NCBI RefSeq assembly: GCF_030052815.1
Contig: NC_079503.1
Location: forward strand, 49,518,735 to 49,582,734
Origin: Hevea brasiliensis
Lineage: Eukaryota; Streptophyta; Magnoliopsida; Malpighiales; Euphorbiaceae
Direction: 5' to 3'
Length of the DNA stretch: 64,000 bases
Positions 22,413 to 33,505 of this stretch are shown here, one piece after another; position 1 is the stretch's first letter; every line of letters starts with the position of its first letter. A program made the position numbers and the translations under genes. The notes beneath the pieces were generated by a model, which was not told where the DNA came from, did no database searches, and saw only the letters and a program-made list of their open reading frames with translations.

Positions 22413-22768
22413 TGAAACTTTGGAGAAGTGGAAGGAGCATGATATGAGAGTTAAGTGTTACATGCTTGCTTCCATGAGTAATGAGTTACAGAAGCAGCAT
22501 GAGAACATACAGAGTGCGAGTGAGATCCGCCTTCATCTACAAGAGTTATATGGTGAGCACAGCAGGAATGCTAAGTATGAGATATCTAGGCAGCTGTTCC
22601 GCATGAGGATGTCTGAGGGATAGAATGTTGGGGATTATGTCCACAAGATGATTCGGCTAATTGAGCAGCTGGAACATCTTGACTTTAACATGGATTTCCA
22701 ACTGCATACGGATTTGATCCTTCAGTCCCTTCCTGAGTTTTTTTGGGAATTTTGTAACAAATTTCCAT
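22413..22768 (+). pseudogene. Cop unit 1 gag, central part
   Basis: Begins inside gag at the codons for ETLEKWKEHD and continues with CYMLASMSNELQKQHENIQS and YEISRQLFRMRMSEG, the copia gag core (UBN2-like). TAG at 22621-22623 replaces a CAG present in unit 2. Near 22738-22745 a longer T run than in unit 2 shifts the frame. Gag would form the particle shell. Confidence 0.88.
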
Positions 22769-23780
22769 ATGACTAAACAAGAATGCACATTAGCTGGTTT
22801 ACTCAACATGCTGGTTATTGCCCAAAAGAATATGCTGAGCAATAAAGAAAAAGAGGTAGCTTTGACTGCATCTTCTTCTGCTAGAAAGTCCAATAAGAAG
22901 AAGAGCAATAAGAAAAAGAAACCTCAGATTCCTGGTCCTTCCAAGAAAGTAGCTAAACAAAAAGGGAAGACTAAAGTTGATGGAGGCAAAGGAAAGTGTT
23001 TCCACTGCCAGAAGGATGGGCACTGGAAGAGAAACTACCTAGAGTATCTTGCTTCTTTGAAGGACAAGAAGGATAGACCTTCAAAAGGTATGTCCATATC
23101 TTGTTATTTAGATTCTGATGATTCTCATAGTTCATCTACAGCTTGGGTTTTAGATATTGGTGCCAGTTCTCACATTTCTTATGATATGCAGGAACTAGCA
23201 AATAGTAGCAGCTTGTGTTCTCGAGATGTTAGAGTCTGGATTGGCAATAGCTCAACTATTGAAGCTTTAACCATAGGATCTAAATCATTTTACATGTTTG
23301 GACATATTTTGTGTTTGGATAATATTTTATATGTGCCTGATGCTTTTAAGAACATCATTTCTATATCTAGTTTGACTAGAAATGGCTATGAATTTCAGTT
23401 CACAAAAGATGTTTGCAATATTTATTTTGGAAATAAATATGTTGATTCGGGTTATATGAATGATGGTCTTTATTATTTGGATAATAATGACAAACACAAA
23501 ATGAATACAATTGATCTAAATGAATGCAATGTCATGGTGAAAATCAACTCAAGTTCAAAATATATTTGGCACTTAAAGTTATGTCATGTTGCAGAAGATA
23601 GGATTGCAAAACTGGAGAAATTGGGGATTCTTTCCTCATTGGGCTCTGAGCCTACTCCAACTTGTGAATCTTGCCTTCAGGGCAAAATGACTAGATCACC
23701 CTTTGTTGGACAAGGCCTAAGGGTTGAAAATATTTTGGAGCTAATACATAGTAATGTATGTGGTCCATTTAAGGAAATGG
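22769..23780 (+). pseudogene. Cop unit 1 gag end, protease, integrase start
   Basis: An open frame of about 337 residues. A Lys-rich stretch precedes the knuckle CFHCQKDGHWKRNY (about 22999-23040), whose last Cys is Tyr. The protease motif is WVLDIGASSHI (about 23144-23176) where the family has DTG. The integrase zinc finger follows: HLKLCHVAEDR and CESCLQGKM (about 23569-23690), then LELIHSNVCGPF with Asn where the catalytic Asp is expected. It stops at solo LTR sL3 and resumes at 27019 in the same frame. At least three key residues are lost. Confidence 0.9.
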
Positions 23781-24368
23781 TGTGACACCCCTTACCCGAC
23801 TACAGTGTAGCCGAGCAAGTTATGCCACTCAGTGTGTCGGAGCACTCTATTTTTATCTTAATTCATTTTTATCGTAGTTTTGAATATAACTTGTGAAATA
23901 TAATTCATTTATTGAAATTGTAATTTATTTGAGGTTCCGAAAATTTTAAAGAAAATCTGGCGGAGTACCGGCTAAAAATGGAGAAAACAGTTCTTCAGAA
24001 CCTGTGAAAAACACTTCTAATAATCATATTCATCTATTCACAAACTCCAATATCAAAATCTCAATATTTTTCAACCATTCGTTTCTCAATCATTCATCAC
24101 ATTTGATAGTCATGTATGATCCAGATCAATATTCACTTTTCCATTTACAAACACAATTTTGCATTATTTACATGAAAATCAAAATACATTACATAAGTTT
24201 CATTTACACAAAAGAAAATAAAAATCAATTACAAAATACCAAAATGAAGCCTAGTGTCCTACCAATGCACTGTAGACGGTGAGGTGACACGGACACTATG
24301 CAGAACTGTGAACTGCCTTACCGAATCTGTGGTCTACTGGGCCCTCTGTCCAAATCTTCAGTACCTAC

Positions 24369-24404
24369 GCATTGCAAAAGCGATGCGCTAAGCATAAAGC
24401 TTAG
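24369..24404 (-). other. Conserved double hairpin, sL3 copy
   Basis: GCATTGC (24369-24375) pairs with GCGATGC (24380-24386) with one wobble. CTAAGC (24388-24393) pairs perfectly with GCTTAG (24399-24404). TGGTGC follows as in the other family. Confidence 0.6.
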
Positions 24405-24819
24405 TGGTGCCAATAATACAAGAAAATATAATATGCAAATAAAAATAATAATTTCCTTGCTATTGTGTTCATAAGAAATGAGTAATTACTAACTTATTGT
24501 TTAGTCGAGGGCTAATCATGTTTTATGATATTAACTTCTTCATGCATTTCGTTAATTTTTTTTTTTTTCATGATCTTGAGCTTCCTTGTTTTTTTTTAAT
24601 CATTCCTGATACTTAATTTTCGTATTTTCTTTAATAATCAGTTCACAGTTATACTTTTCCATTCATTTGGTTGCCCAAGTAACCTATACTGGATGACTGG
24701 ACTGGATAACGGGTCGTTGGCACTGGGCACCGCGGTGCCTCGGGCCGTCATACCATGGGATGCAGAACGTCAACCATGTATGCAGTCAATATAGCTAAAA
24801 GCTATGATATCACATAATC

Positions 24820-24892
24820 GGGCATAAAAGCCATGAATACGGGCATAAAAGCCATGGATACGGGCATAAAGCCATGAATACAGGCACAAAGC
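24820..24892. repeat. 21-bp tandem repeat in sL3
   Basis: Units GGGCATAAAAGCCATGAATA plus C, three near-perfect copies (24820, 24841, 24862; the third lacks one A) and a partial fourth (24882). The related LTR sL4 lacks the expanded array. Confidence 0.85.
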
Positions 24893-26796
24893 CTTTCCTT
24901 TCGCAGTACTGCTAAACAATACCCTATTGGCATGCCAAACTATCCAAACCAATCTAGTTAGGTATACTAGGGCATTTGATACTTTTAAATTTTTCAAATT
25001 TTGAATTTCAAGTTTTGGTGTCACTATTCACCTCATTGGTCAACAAAAATGTTGACTTTTGGATAGAAAATAGGTGTATTGGTTTTAACACCCCAAACAT
25101 ACCACATTTTGTATTTAAAACTTGTTGGAATTGATTACTATTACCATTTCTAAGTTTAAACCAAGGGAAGCAGAATTTTCAGTTTGTGAAGCTTAATTTT
25201 ACTGTTCCATTAAGCACTGTTGCAGTGGGAATTTGAAGAAATGGCAAACATGAAAGTTGTTCCTTATTTTGTCTAGTTGAATTTCCTTTTTTGAATCACT
25301 CCATTTGGAGTTTTGTAGCTCCAGATATGGTCCAAAAACCACATCTGGCCGGATTTCCATTCTGCAGAAATTACCATATCTACAGTAACATGAACAGTGA
25401 ATGCCACTGCCATTTGGGTTAGGTTCTGGTCATAATTTGGGGTAGGTTTCTTCATGAAAGTTGTTCGTCTATGTCTTAACTTGTTGCTGTAAAAATTTCA
25501 GGTCAATTGACCTTATCTACAGTGAGTTATGGCCTTACTGTTCATTTGGTCATTTCTGCAAGTGCTGTTGCAGGGTATCCGGATTGAGGCCAACTTTTGG
25601 TCCACTTGCTTTGGTCTTTTGGGCATGGTTTCTTCAGAAAAAATGTTCCATTATAAGCCTAGTTTCATGTCCAATTGGCCAAACACCAATTGGACCAACA
25701 CAGCCAAAGATATGGCAGTCCAAGTGGACTGAAATTTCAGTCACCCTGCTACTGTCTTTAGGCAGCCTACACATTCACTTTGCCATGCATTAACTCACTT
25801 CAAATTATGATTAACTTGCCTTAAATGGTCACTAATTGACCACTAGAATGTCCATTAATCAATTCAAATGCCAAGTCCAATTTTCACCCTTAAAACCCTA
25901 ATTCCCATTATGAATTTTCACAACTTACCTTAATTAACTACTAGTTCATTATCCTTATATTTATACACTTTAAACATGGTTTCTAGTTCACTCCAAGTCC
26001 ATCACAAACACTCAATCCTATTCCTTCCTTAGGGCAGCTGAAATCCATGGCATACATACCCATAAGTTTCATTCATTTAATCCACAATTTCATACTCATT
26101 TTTAAGTCCTTAACATGGAACAAGAGATATACATGCATAATTAAGCACTAACCTCTTTGCTCAACTTATTGAGCTTGTGAAAACTCTAGAATTTCTCCTC
26201 TTTGTGGCTGCCTAGAGTTGCCTTGTGATGTGGGGACAAGTTTTAGTGAAGGTGACTTAGGGTTTAGTAGTGGAATTTCATGGGAAATGGAAGAAATTAA
26301 AGGAAACTTTCATGGAGGGTTATGGAAAAGGGGAGGTCACGTTTTGGCTGAAGAAGAAGAAGAAGAAGATGACCAGAATTTTTGGTCTCCTTTGGTCTCT
26401 TTTATTAGTTAATTAAAGGGTTGTTTAATTGTGATTGGAGGAAGCTTTTTAAATGACATCACAATATGTCATATTTGGCATTTTATTGCATTTTCTTTTC
26501 TTTTCTTTTCTACTAACTTTCAATTAATTTTTCATCAATATTAATTCATATTTTATGTCATAATAATTATTTACTCAACTGGACAAGTAGGCCAAAAATC
26601 ATCTCTGAAAGCGAAATGACCAAAATGCCCTCCGTTTGGCTTAACGGGTCAAAATTGTCTGTACCGATTGTAAAATTTTTCTAAATATTTTCTTGGCATT
26701 CTAATGCCATAGGAACCTCAATGACCCTTCTCTGGAGTCCCAAAATTATTTTATGAATTTTTTCCCGGGTCTAGGGCTCCTCGTTGCGAGAACCGC

Positions 26797-26844
26797 AACT
26801 TCCCTCTGGATTACCCATCGCTTGGGCACCGGCTCATTTGACTT
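26797..26844 (-). promoter_or_regulatory. 5S rRNA-like block, sL3 copy
   Basis: Minus strand: AAGTCAAATGAGCC, GCGATGGGTAATCC, GAGGGAAGTTG. A weaker match than in the sL2/Gy-B families but in the same order and position. Confidence 0.5.
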
Positions 26845-27013
26845 GGTTGTATTTTATTTCAAAAATTTTTCCTAAATTTTTCTTATTAATATTTGAGTTA
26901 ATTTTGGTTCTTGACTTTAGTTTAAATATTTTTCCGGATGTTCTAGCTGTCCAGACCGACACCGGTCACCGGAACAGTAGAATGTACGGAGTTGCTACCG
27001 GGAGGGTGTTACA

Positions 27014-28296
27014 AATGGCTAGAGGCGATTTTCATTACTTTATTACCTTTACTGATGATAAATCAAAGTTTGGGTAAAAGTTCAAAGAATTTAAATCTGA
27101 AGTAGAAAATCAAACAGGAAAGAGTATTAAAGCTCTTCGATCAAATCATAGAGGTGAATATTTGAGTATTCAATTTGATGAATACTTGAGAGAGCACGGC
27201 ATTGTTTCCCAGCTGACTCCTCTAGGAACACCACAGCTGAATGGTGTATCTAAAAGGAGAAATCCTATCCTATTGGATATGGTACGTAGTATGATGAGTT
27301 ATACTGATATGCCAATCTCCTTTTAGGGAATTGCATTAGAATCAGCTTTGTATATTCTGAATAAGATTACATCAAAATCAGTTTCTTTCACACCTTATGA
27401 GATATGGCATGGAAGAAAACCAAGTCTTAAGCATGTTAAGATTTGGGGTTGTCCAGCTTATATCAAAAAGCTTAACACTAATAAATTGGAAACCAGATCA
27501 GAAAAGGGTCGATTTGTTGGATATCCAAAAGATAGTTTTGGATACTATTTTTATTTGCCTACTGCACAAAAAGTTATGGTAAGTAGAGATGCCATATTTC
27601 TTGAACAACAGTTTGTTCAAGAAGGAGGCAAAGGAAGGCAAATAGAGTTAGAATTGGAGAATTCTGACCAACCAATAGATCAGACGGATATAGATCCATC
27701 TAGTCAACCTACACCCGTTGATGAAACATCTACAGCTGTTCCTCGTAAAACAACCAGGGTATCTCACCCACCAGTGAGATATGGTTTCCTTCATGAAGAA
27801 GAATAAGAGTTGCTACTCATAAAGAAGTGGATCATGGAGATGATCCACTTACCTATGAAAAAGCCATATTAGATATAAACTCTTCAAAATGGATTGATGC
27901 TATGAAATTCGAGATTGATTCCATGTATAAGAATCAAGTTTGGGATCTTATTGACCCACCTGAAGGTATTGTACCTATAGGAACAAATGGGTTTTCAAGA
28001 AGAAAATTGGTTCTGATGGAAAGGTAGAGGCCTATAAAGCAAGGCTAGTAGCGAAAGGGTTTCACCAAAGGCAAGGAATCGACTATGAGGAGACTTTCTC
28101 ACTTGTTGCCATGCTTAAATCAATTAGGATTCTATTAGCAATAGCTGCATAGTATGATTATGAGATTTGACAGATGGATGTCAAAATAGATTTTCTCAAT
28201 AGATACATTGAAGAAAACATTTTCATAGAATAACCTAGGGGTTTTGAATCCCAAGATGGTTATAAGGTATGTAAGCTAAAGTGATCCATTTATGGG
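27014..28296 (+). pseudogene. Cop unit 1 integrase core to RT start
   Basis: After the duplicated AATGG the reading continues ARGDFHYFITFTDD (catalytic core), HRGEYLSIQFDEYLREHGI, TPQLNGVSKRRN (active-site Glu region, Glu replaced), and an open stretch 27348-27806 with PYEIWHGRKPSLKHVKIWG and KGRFVGYPKDSFGYYFY, the integrase C-terminal part. RT begins near 27880 (KWIDAMKFEIDSMYKNQVWDL). Stops at about 27076 and 27326 and frame changes near 27800 and 28020 break it. Integrase and RT are therefore inactive. Confidence 0.88.
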
Positions 28297-29313
28297 TTGA
28301 AACAAACTTCGAAGAGTTGGAACATCGGTTTTGATGAAGCCATTAAATCATTTGGTTTTATCAAAAATGAGAATGAGCCATGTGTATATAAGAAGGTTAG
28401 GAACAGTGCTATCACTTTCCTTGTTTTATATATGGATGACATACTATTGATGGGTAATGACACAGGTATGTTGACAACTATAAGGGTATGGTTGTCAAAT
28501 ATATTCTCCATGAAAGACTTAGGGGAGGCAACCTATATTCTTGGGATTCACATCTATAGAGATAGAGCGAAAAGAATAATTAGTTTATCCCAAAGTCTAT
28601 ACTTGGAAAAGGTATTAAAGAGGTTTAACATGCTTGATTCCAAGAGAGGATTGCTGCCAGTGAGACATGGTATCCACCTTTCTAAAGAGATGTCTCCAAA
28701 GACACCTGAAGAAAGAGATAAAATGGCCAGGATTCCATATGCTTCGGCTATTGAAAGTTTAATGCATCCAATGTTGTGTACTAGGCCAAATATTGCATAT
28801 GTTGTTAGTTTGACTAGCAAGTATCAATCCAATCCAGGTTTGGAACAATGGATAGCTATCAAGAATATCCTTAAATACTTGAGAAGAACTAAGGATTTAT
28901 TCTTGATTTATGGAGGTGGAGACTTACAATTGGATGGTTATACTGATTATGATTTCCAATCAAATATCGATGATAGAAAGTCTACCTCTGGGTATGTGTT
29001 TATTTGTAATGGAGGTGCAGTCAGTTGGAAGAGTTCCAAACAGAGTACGACTACAAATTCCACTACCGATGTCAAGTATATTGCTGCATCAGATGCTGCA
29101 AAAGAAGTTGTTTGGATATAAGGAATCCCGGTCTTACTAGAAACCCAAACACATAGAAAGGCACTACCATATTATCAGAGAAATAGTTGAACGAGGGGAT
29201 GTAGCCATGCAGAAAATAGCATCAGCTGAAAATCTAGCTGATCCATTCACTAAGCCTATGTCACAAACTCAGCTAGACCGACATAATGAGAAGATGGGTC
29301 TAAGATATTATAA
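28297..29313 (+). pseudogene. Cop unit 1 reverse transcriptase and RNase H
   Basis: Open for 274 residues (to 29121): SWNIGFDEAIKSFGF, LYMDDILLMGND (the YxDD catalytic box, intact), LGEATYILGI, and RNase H with YTDYDFQSNIDDRKSTSGY (about 28939-28995) and WKSSKQST. The usual STTEAEY motif reads STTDVKY, so the RNase H Glu is gone. The end of the protein, SAENLADPFTKPMSQTQLD, lies at about 29220-29280 in another frame. Gy-C is inserted in its last codons; the final bases are at 43353-43384. Confidence 0.9.
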
Positions 29314-32300
29314 TGTCACACTTTACCCCTCTATAAAGCATAACATGATCCCATAGAATACGTAATGAACTACCGAACTTCACCTACGATAACTCATTAA
29401 GTACCCTACAAGGGATTTTAAAACCATTTTCTTACTTTTATTAGTGGTGAGTATTTTCTAATAGGTATTAAAATCATGTAATTAAAGTTGAAAACTAGTT
29501 AAAATTTTTGGCCCATTTTATTTTTTCGCAAATTTTATAGAAATTTCGGCAGAGTGTCGTCTGTATTTTGAGAAAATAGTTCTTCAAATACCTGAAAAAA
29601 AAAAAAAAACACTTTCAATAATTTGTCTCAACAACTTCTTCAAATTCACAACCATCCCAATCAATTTCAACATCATTTACCAATTTTCAAAAATTCAAAT
29701 CCACAATTTCCAATATTCAATAATCATCAAAATACCATTAATTAATTTCATTCAATTTTAAGCAAAATACTTCCATTCATATTTCATTAAAGATAAAACA
29801 ATTTATATACATCCTTACAAAAATTTACACTAAGAGAAATTCAAACTAAAATTTATTACAAACTTTATACAAACTGCTCAAGACCAGTTTTACAGGTCTA
29901 TACCTTTACATACATTATATGCATCAAAATAGTTTTTATAATCAGGGTATAAAATATACCCGATAGAACTTCCAGGTAGGTCACTCCACAATCCTCCGCA
30001 GCTCACTCTGCTGCCCCTCTAGTCTCTATATCTGTGAAAGCAATAATAGCTATCGCTGAGTACTAGGACTCAGTGGTGCACAACATACTAAAATAATCTT
30101 TATGCGAAATTTAAAACATACTTCTTCAAAAATTAAACTGAACAAGAAATATAAATTCAAAACATGCTTTGCAAGATTTTAATTCAAAGAATTTCATTTC
30201 AAAAATCTCAAACAACTTTTATAAAAACTCACAGTTATATCATGCCATTCGAAACAAATATAATCTCAATAGCCAAAGGCTAAGGAGAAGTCACATCACA
30301 AGGCTAGCTAGCTCAAATATATGGATATCCATTCAATTTCTTCTTCTACTGGCACACACCTCAACACTTCAGCCAGAGAAGGAATCAAAATTCGAAACTG
30401 ATTATCCCCACTAGTCATGCTAGTGAGGTGTTCAAATATATGGTCATGACACTGTGGTTTTAAAACTTATCTTAACAATTTGCTAAACATTGCCAATTCA
30501 AATATACACAAATAAACTTTCAATAATTCAAAGAAAAAGTAAAATACATATTTCATTCACTTTGTAAATGAATTTTAAAGCATGTTGATGTTATGCACAA
30601 ACCTTAAGCGAGTCACCTCTTGGCCCTAACTCGATCCCTCGGGTTCTTTCCCGGTATTATTTTCCACTGAAACACACAGTTTCATAGTGTTTCAGTATCA
30701 TAAATCATTATAAATCTAAAAATAAATTCAAATTCACTTATACCTAGCTTTAATATGCTAAACTTGGCGTTCTTTAAATTTTGTATTTTGAGGTTACTAT
30801 TCACGATAATATTTAAGTCAATTTGTTGACTTTCTAAGACTTAATAGGTATGGAAATTCCAACTTCACCCACATACCACATTTTTGTTACCTACTTTATT
30901 GATTTTGGTTGTTTACTCAAATTCTAAGTCTTTTAGGCAAATTTGCAAATTTTCAGTTTTGGGTGTCTTATGTTGCACTATTCCATTAGTCATTTTACTA
31001 TTAGAATTTGGAAAATTTTTCTTCATAGAAATTTTTCCCTATTGTCTTAACTTTATTATCCTTTTTGAATCACTCCAATTGGAGTTTTGTAGCTCAAGTT
31101 ATAGCCATTTGAATCATGGCTGCCGGATTAGACTTAACCCAGATTTCTAGGCACCAAACTGATTCTAGCAGTTTTAGGTCACCAATTTTGGGTGGCCAAA
31201 TGACTTGGTTAAGGGCATAATTTGGGTTTGTGTTCTTCATGAAAGTTTTAGGTCTATATCTCATCTGTCTACTGGTAAAATTTCAGGTCATTTAGACCAA
31301 CCTAGCCCAAGTTATGGCCAAATAAACAAACACTGTTCATTCAGTTATTTTTGTACTGGTCAGACTGCATAAATCTAGATTTGGTCAATTTGTTCACTAG
31401 GTTTTGTTCACTTTTTGGGTATGATTCCTAAATGAAAAATGTTCCATTTTGTGTCTATTTTCATTCTCAATTGGTCTCATACTAATTGGACTTGTAAATT
31501 TTCAGTTTTGGTCCCTTAAAAGGACCTTGGTCTTGCTGCCTGTAGCATGACCATTTTCAATCGAATTTAAACTCACTTCTAACACTTCGAACACATCTCA
31601 ATTGGTCACAAATGACCATTTCTCACCTCAAACCAAGTCCAACACACCATTTAACACATTCTCATATTTTTTTTGTCCAAAACCTATATGCCAAAACCCT
31701 AGTTCATGCCATTTGTTGCATTTAGCTAATTAAACACCTATAAACATGTTTCCTTAACTCATTCAAGCTTACCTACTCTACTAATTCAATCAAAACACAT
31801 GTATACACCATCAAACCCTAGCTGGCTGTAATTCAACTTTGTCCCCTAACCCTTGTTTTCATTTCATTTTAAGTTTATTTCCAAGTTCATGCAATCATAA
31901 ACACTATAATTAAACCAAAAAAATTCAAGTTGGGTCACTAACCTTAGTGTAGAATTTTCTTCCTCTTCAACTCCTTCCTTTCTTCTTTCTTTCTTTCTCT
32001 TAACTCTTGTTTTCTACTTGCCCAAGAAAACTTTAATTATGGAACTTGCAATTTCTATGGCTGAAATTTAGTTTCTTCAAGCTCACAAAAGAGCTCTAAT
32101 GGAGGAAAGTGAGGGTGAGGGAGAGATAGGTGGTTGACGGCTTGAAGAAGATAAGCTTTCCTTTTTTTTTTTTCTTTTCTTTTCTTTATGTTTTTAGTCT
32201 TATGGAAGACCATAAAATCAAATTAATTAAATTTATTAATTATCTATTTATTGCATCATGCATGAGGTCATGCATGATGTCATCACTTTTTACTTTTTCT

Positions 32301-32842
32301 TTTTCATTTCTCTTTTTTTTCTATTTATTTTTTCATTAGTTCTTTAATTTAATTCTCGATTCTGAAATTTTTTTTTCTTCAATTTTATTTGATAGTTAGG
32401 TGAGGAGTCATCTCTCAGGATCAATTGACCAAATTACCCTTCGCCGGTTTGACTCGGTTTACAAATAATTCAATATTTATTCTGGCTCCCTGACTTAATT
32501 ATTTGACTGGCTTAACAATTCTTTTTTGTGATTTTCTCTTTTTTACTGTATTCGTAATAGTCCTAAGGGCTGCGGCGTCACATTTTACTATTCGAAATTT
32601 GAGTTTAAATCGACTTCGCAATCCTTCCCGATAAGGTCACCCATCGCTGTGACTCTCGGCTCATTTAACTTCTTATGTTCTGTTTTTCTTATTTATACTT
32701 AACTGATTGACAATTACTAATTATTTGTGTTTATGGCTTATCTAGTTGTCTTAAGTGTGGTTCTAATCCCCTTAATTATCCAGACCGACTCCGATCACCG
32801 GTATAGTGAAATATACCAGGCTGTGCAAATAGGGGTATTACA
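29314..32842 (-). repeat. Gy-C 3' LTR (3,529 bp)
   Basis: TGTCACACTTTACC to GGGGTATTACA, followed by the polypurine tract. Related to the Gy-B LTR but clearly diverged. Contains a U5 hairpin (about 29348-29417), double hairpin (about 30034-30073), 5S-like block (32624-32671) and a TTTATACTT (TATA-like on minus) near 32690-32700. ORFs at 30169-30414, 30884-31150 and 32130-32339 show no domain. Confidence 0.93.
32624..32671 (-). promoter_or_regulatory. 5S rRNA-like block, Gy-C 3' LTR
   Basis: Minus strand: GAAGTTAAATGAGCCGAGAG, GATGGGTGACC, CGGGAAGGA. Box C core is exact. Confidence 0.6.
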
Positions 32843-32843
32843 A

Positions 32844-32855
32844 TTCTCCCCCCCT
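32844..32855 (-). promoter_or_regulatory. Gy-C polypurine tract
   Basis: Element-sense run of A and G with seven consecutive G beside the 3' LTR, as in Gy-B. Confidence 0.85.
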
Positions 32856-32859
32856 AAAA

Positions 32860-33505
32860 TAAATTTCGTCTCGAAATTTCACCTAGTATTAATCTCTGAA
32901 CAGCTGTGGGTGTTGTCTCCTCATGTCCTCCTCTCGTTCCCATGTAGCCTCCTCGCCCGAATGATGGTTCCACAGCACCTTCACCAATGTTATTTGCTTG
33001 TTCCGTAGTTGTTTCACCTCATAAGCCAGAATCTCTATGTGTTCTTCCTCATATGTGAGGTCTGGATTCACTTCAATTTCCTCTACTGGTAGTACATGAG
33101 ATGGGTCTGATCAATGCCTCCTCAACATAGATACATGGAAGACATTATGTATCTTCTCCAACTCTAGAGGTAGTGCCAAATGATATGCCAAATAACCCAC
33201 TCTTTCTGGAACCTCATATGGCCCGATAAAACGAGGACTCAGTTTCCCCTTTCTGTCGAATCTCATAATCCTCTTCCAAGGGGAAACCTTGAGGAATACT
33301 TTCTCACTCACTGCATACTCAATATCATTAGGAACACACATTCTGCCCTGGTGTAATAGTAGACCATCATCTCTTATTGAAAATTCTGGTCTCTTGCCCT
33401 GTTTGACTTCTTCCAATAGCTTCTGATACTTTTGGTCATTTTGAGTAGCCATTTTGTTCTGATTTGATCAATCAACACTGGCTGTACATGCCATGCAATT
33501 GCTGT
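32860..33505 (-). pseudogene. Gy-C integrase remnant with intact chromodomain
   Basis: The frame 33111-33452 runs from the RNase H-integrase linker ([14 protein letters not shown]) straight into IEYAVSEKVFLKVSP, the integrase C-terminal domain. By comparison with Gy-B (8936 to 9785) 849 bp are missing, exactly 283 codons, covering the zinc finger and the whole catalytic core. After a break near 33072-33110 the frame 32889-33071 carries an uninterrupted chromodomain (KQLRNKQITLVKVLWNHHSG, then EATWEREEDMRRQHPQLF). So the chromodomain survives without a catalytic integrase. Confidence 0.9.

Larger units (their letters stand above)
23781..27013 (-). repeat. Solo LTR sL3 (3,233 bp), TSD AATGG
   Basis: TGTGACACCCCTTACCCG to GAGGGTGTTACA, flanked by AATGG (23776-23780 and 27014-27018), splitting the copia integrase. 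It belongs to a second LTR family shared with sL4; no internal region of this family occurs here. It contains a 21-bp tandem repeat (24820-24892), a GCTAAGC-type double hairpin (24369-24404) and a 5S-like block (26797-26844). ORFs such as 24004-24282 and 25461-25793 lack domains; the latter is matched by a similar one in sL4 only because the LTRs are related. Confidence 0.95.

Noticed and set aside
24820..24892. CRISPR-like array
   Set aside because: Units are head-to-tail without spacers, in plant retrotransposon DNA.
25461..25793. 110-residue ORF in sL3, with a similar one at 39716-40015 in sL4
   Set aside because: Conserved only as far as the two LTRs are; frames and ends differ, no start context or domain. 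LTR DNA similarity explains it.
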